NCBI GenBank assembly: GCA_000333855.2
Contig: CM007319.1
Span: forward strand, 568,365 to 632,364
DNA length: 64,000 nucleotides
Direction of reading: 5' to 3'
Source of the DNA: Endotrypanum monterogeii
Taxonomy: Eukaryota > Euglenozoa > Kinetoplastea > Trypanosomatida > Trypanosomatidae
In this document: piece by piece, positions 63,067-64,000 of the stretch
Numbering within the stretch: position 1 is the first letter of the stretch
How the letters are laid out: each line of letters opens with the position of its first letter
Program-made: the position numbers and the translations under genes
The notes under the pieces: generated by a model
Told to the model about the DNA's origin: nothing
What the model saw: the letters and a program-made list of their open reading frames with translations, nothing else
Database searches by the model: none

Positions 63067-64000
63067 ACTCCTCCTCGTGTGCTTTCCGTTTCTCATTACC
63101 GGATGTTGGCTGACAAATCATAAGAGGATCGCGGGAGGCGGTGTGTTCGTGTGTGTCTAGTGAGTCCTAATGGTTGCTTGGTTTCCTTTTTTTTTGTTTG
63201 TGTGTGTGTGTGTAGATCCTGACATGAATGACTCGTCGCTGTGAGGCCTTTGATTTGAGGGGTCGTTCTCCGCAACTCTTCGCGGTTGAATACTCAATAA
63301 TTCGTCTCCCTTTGTCCACACACGCGTATCCATCTTCATGACTTTTGAAAATGGCGTTCGCTTGGGCGGTGTGGTACTGCAATCGTGGAGGAGGTGAAAG
63401 GGGAGCAGCAAGAAGGGAGATCGAATGTACTGAAGCTCATTCACCCTCACCAGCGTGCTTGTGAGAGTCATCGACAACCACACAAGCAAAGATGCGGGGT
63501 GGGCCACCGGGCGGATGGGTCAAGCGCTACATCGCAATGAGAAGAGAAATAATCAAAAAAAAACGGTAAGCTAGGTCTCTCTTTTTCCGGATTTCGCTCT
63601 TCTTTCTGTCTTCATGTGCTTTTCGTCTTTTGTCTGCTCCTTGTGGTATCGCTGTTTTATATCTGCAGTCACTCGTGTGTCTGTATGGTTCTGGACGAGA
63701 GTGGAGAGGTAGACGAAATCTGTGGTTTTTCCTTTGGGGTGTTTATGCACCCCTGTTTGCCGCGTACCCCCATCTCAGCCTCGTACCCGCCCCGCTTCCC
63801 ATCGTCTTTTCCACCATTTCTCCCTCGCTATGTTGGTTGTGTGCTTATGGTGAGTGAAGCTCTCCCTTCTCTCTCTTTCGTGGCCTGCCACATGCATTCT
63901 GCAGATTGCTTTCTGTGAGGAGTAAGGGAGAGACGAGTTATTTGGCTTAAGGAAGCCTCTCAATGAGTGACTGCGCGCGTGCTTGTGGGCGGAATATATA
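63067..64000. other. 3' flank of the p24 gene, no further gene in window
   Basis: It contains a short (GT)n tract at 63198-63214, (TG)n on the coding strand, and C/T-rich stretches at 63770-63830. No supported gene before the end of the window. Confidence 0.6.

Noticed and set aside
1..64000. CRISPR array, bacterial operon signals, prophage or complete transposon
   Set aside because: None seen. The tandem repeats are simple microsatellites, and the genes are eukaryotic with trans-splicing signals.

Overview
The window is nuclear chromosomal DNA from a kinetoplastid flagellate of the trypanosomatid family (Leishmania/Leptomonas/Crithidia-like; the genus cannot be fixed from sequence alone). 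The genes are intronless and lie in two long same-strand runs. Gene starts are preceded by pyrimidine tracts ending in AG, the layout expected for spliced-leader trans-splicing. Spacers are long and rich in (CA)n, (TG)n and (TA)n. The gene content is typical of a flagellated eukaryote: trypanin/DRC4, CEP131, roadblock light chain, CK2, the PMS1 mismatch-repair MutL, Rpn13 and a DNA polymerase epsilon B subunit.

Layout. Positions 1-41093 form a minus-strand polycistronic unit, read right to left. In transcription order it holds a UDP-glycosyltransferase-like membrane protein, roadblock/LC7, a USP7-like deubiquitinase, CK2 alpha, a membrane-anchored divergent cyclophilin, RCL1, an LRR/coiled-coil protein, a four-TM protein, ribosomal protein uL24 (L26), PMS1, CEP131, a frame-disrupted gene, an EF-hand-like protein with a prenylation box, and a 1967-residue neurobeachin-like protein without a BEACH domain. 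Positions 41094-42417 are a divergent strand-switch region, the expected RNA polymerase II start region for both units. Positions 42418-64000 are a plus-strand unit: a small single-TM protein, RPN13, a TM/coiled-coil protein, DPB2, DTWD1, trypanin/DRC4, EBP2, a LOG-domain protein, a two-TM protein and a p24/TMED cargo receptor. That is 23 supported protein genes and one pseudogene. No tRNA, rRNA, CRISPR array or complete transposon was recognised.

The neighbours are not a functional operon; trypanosomatid units mix unrelated genes and regulate them through their UTRs. Several genes still share themes: flagellum/basal body (CEP131, DRC4, LC7), ribosome biogenesis (RCL1, EBP2, uL24), genome maintenance (PMS1, DPB2) and ubiquitin/proteasome (USP7-like, RPN13).

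Points that stand out: a 380-bp repeat present twice, 98.7% identical, in two 3' flanks of the plus unit (possibly a SIDER-type retroposon remnant); a compact, AT-richer, microsatellite-poor domain around the strand-switch region; a coding-strand polarity of (CA)n versus (TG)n tracts around genes; a cyclophilin and a glycosyltransferase that have lost hallmark active-site residues; and a C-terminal CaaX box on an EF-hand-like protein. I did not find a convincing wholly new multi-gene system.
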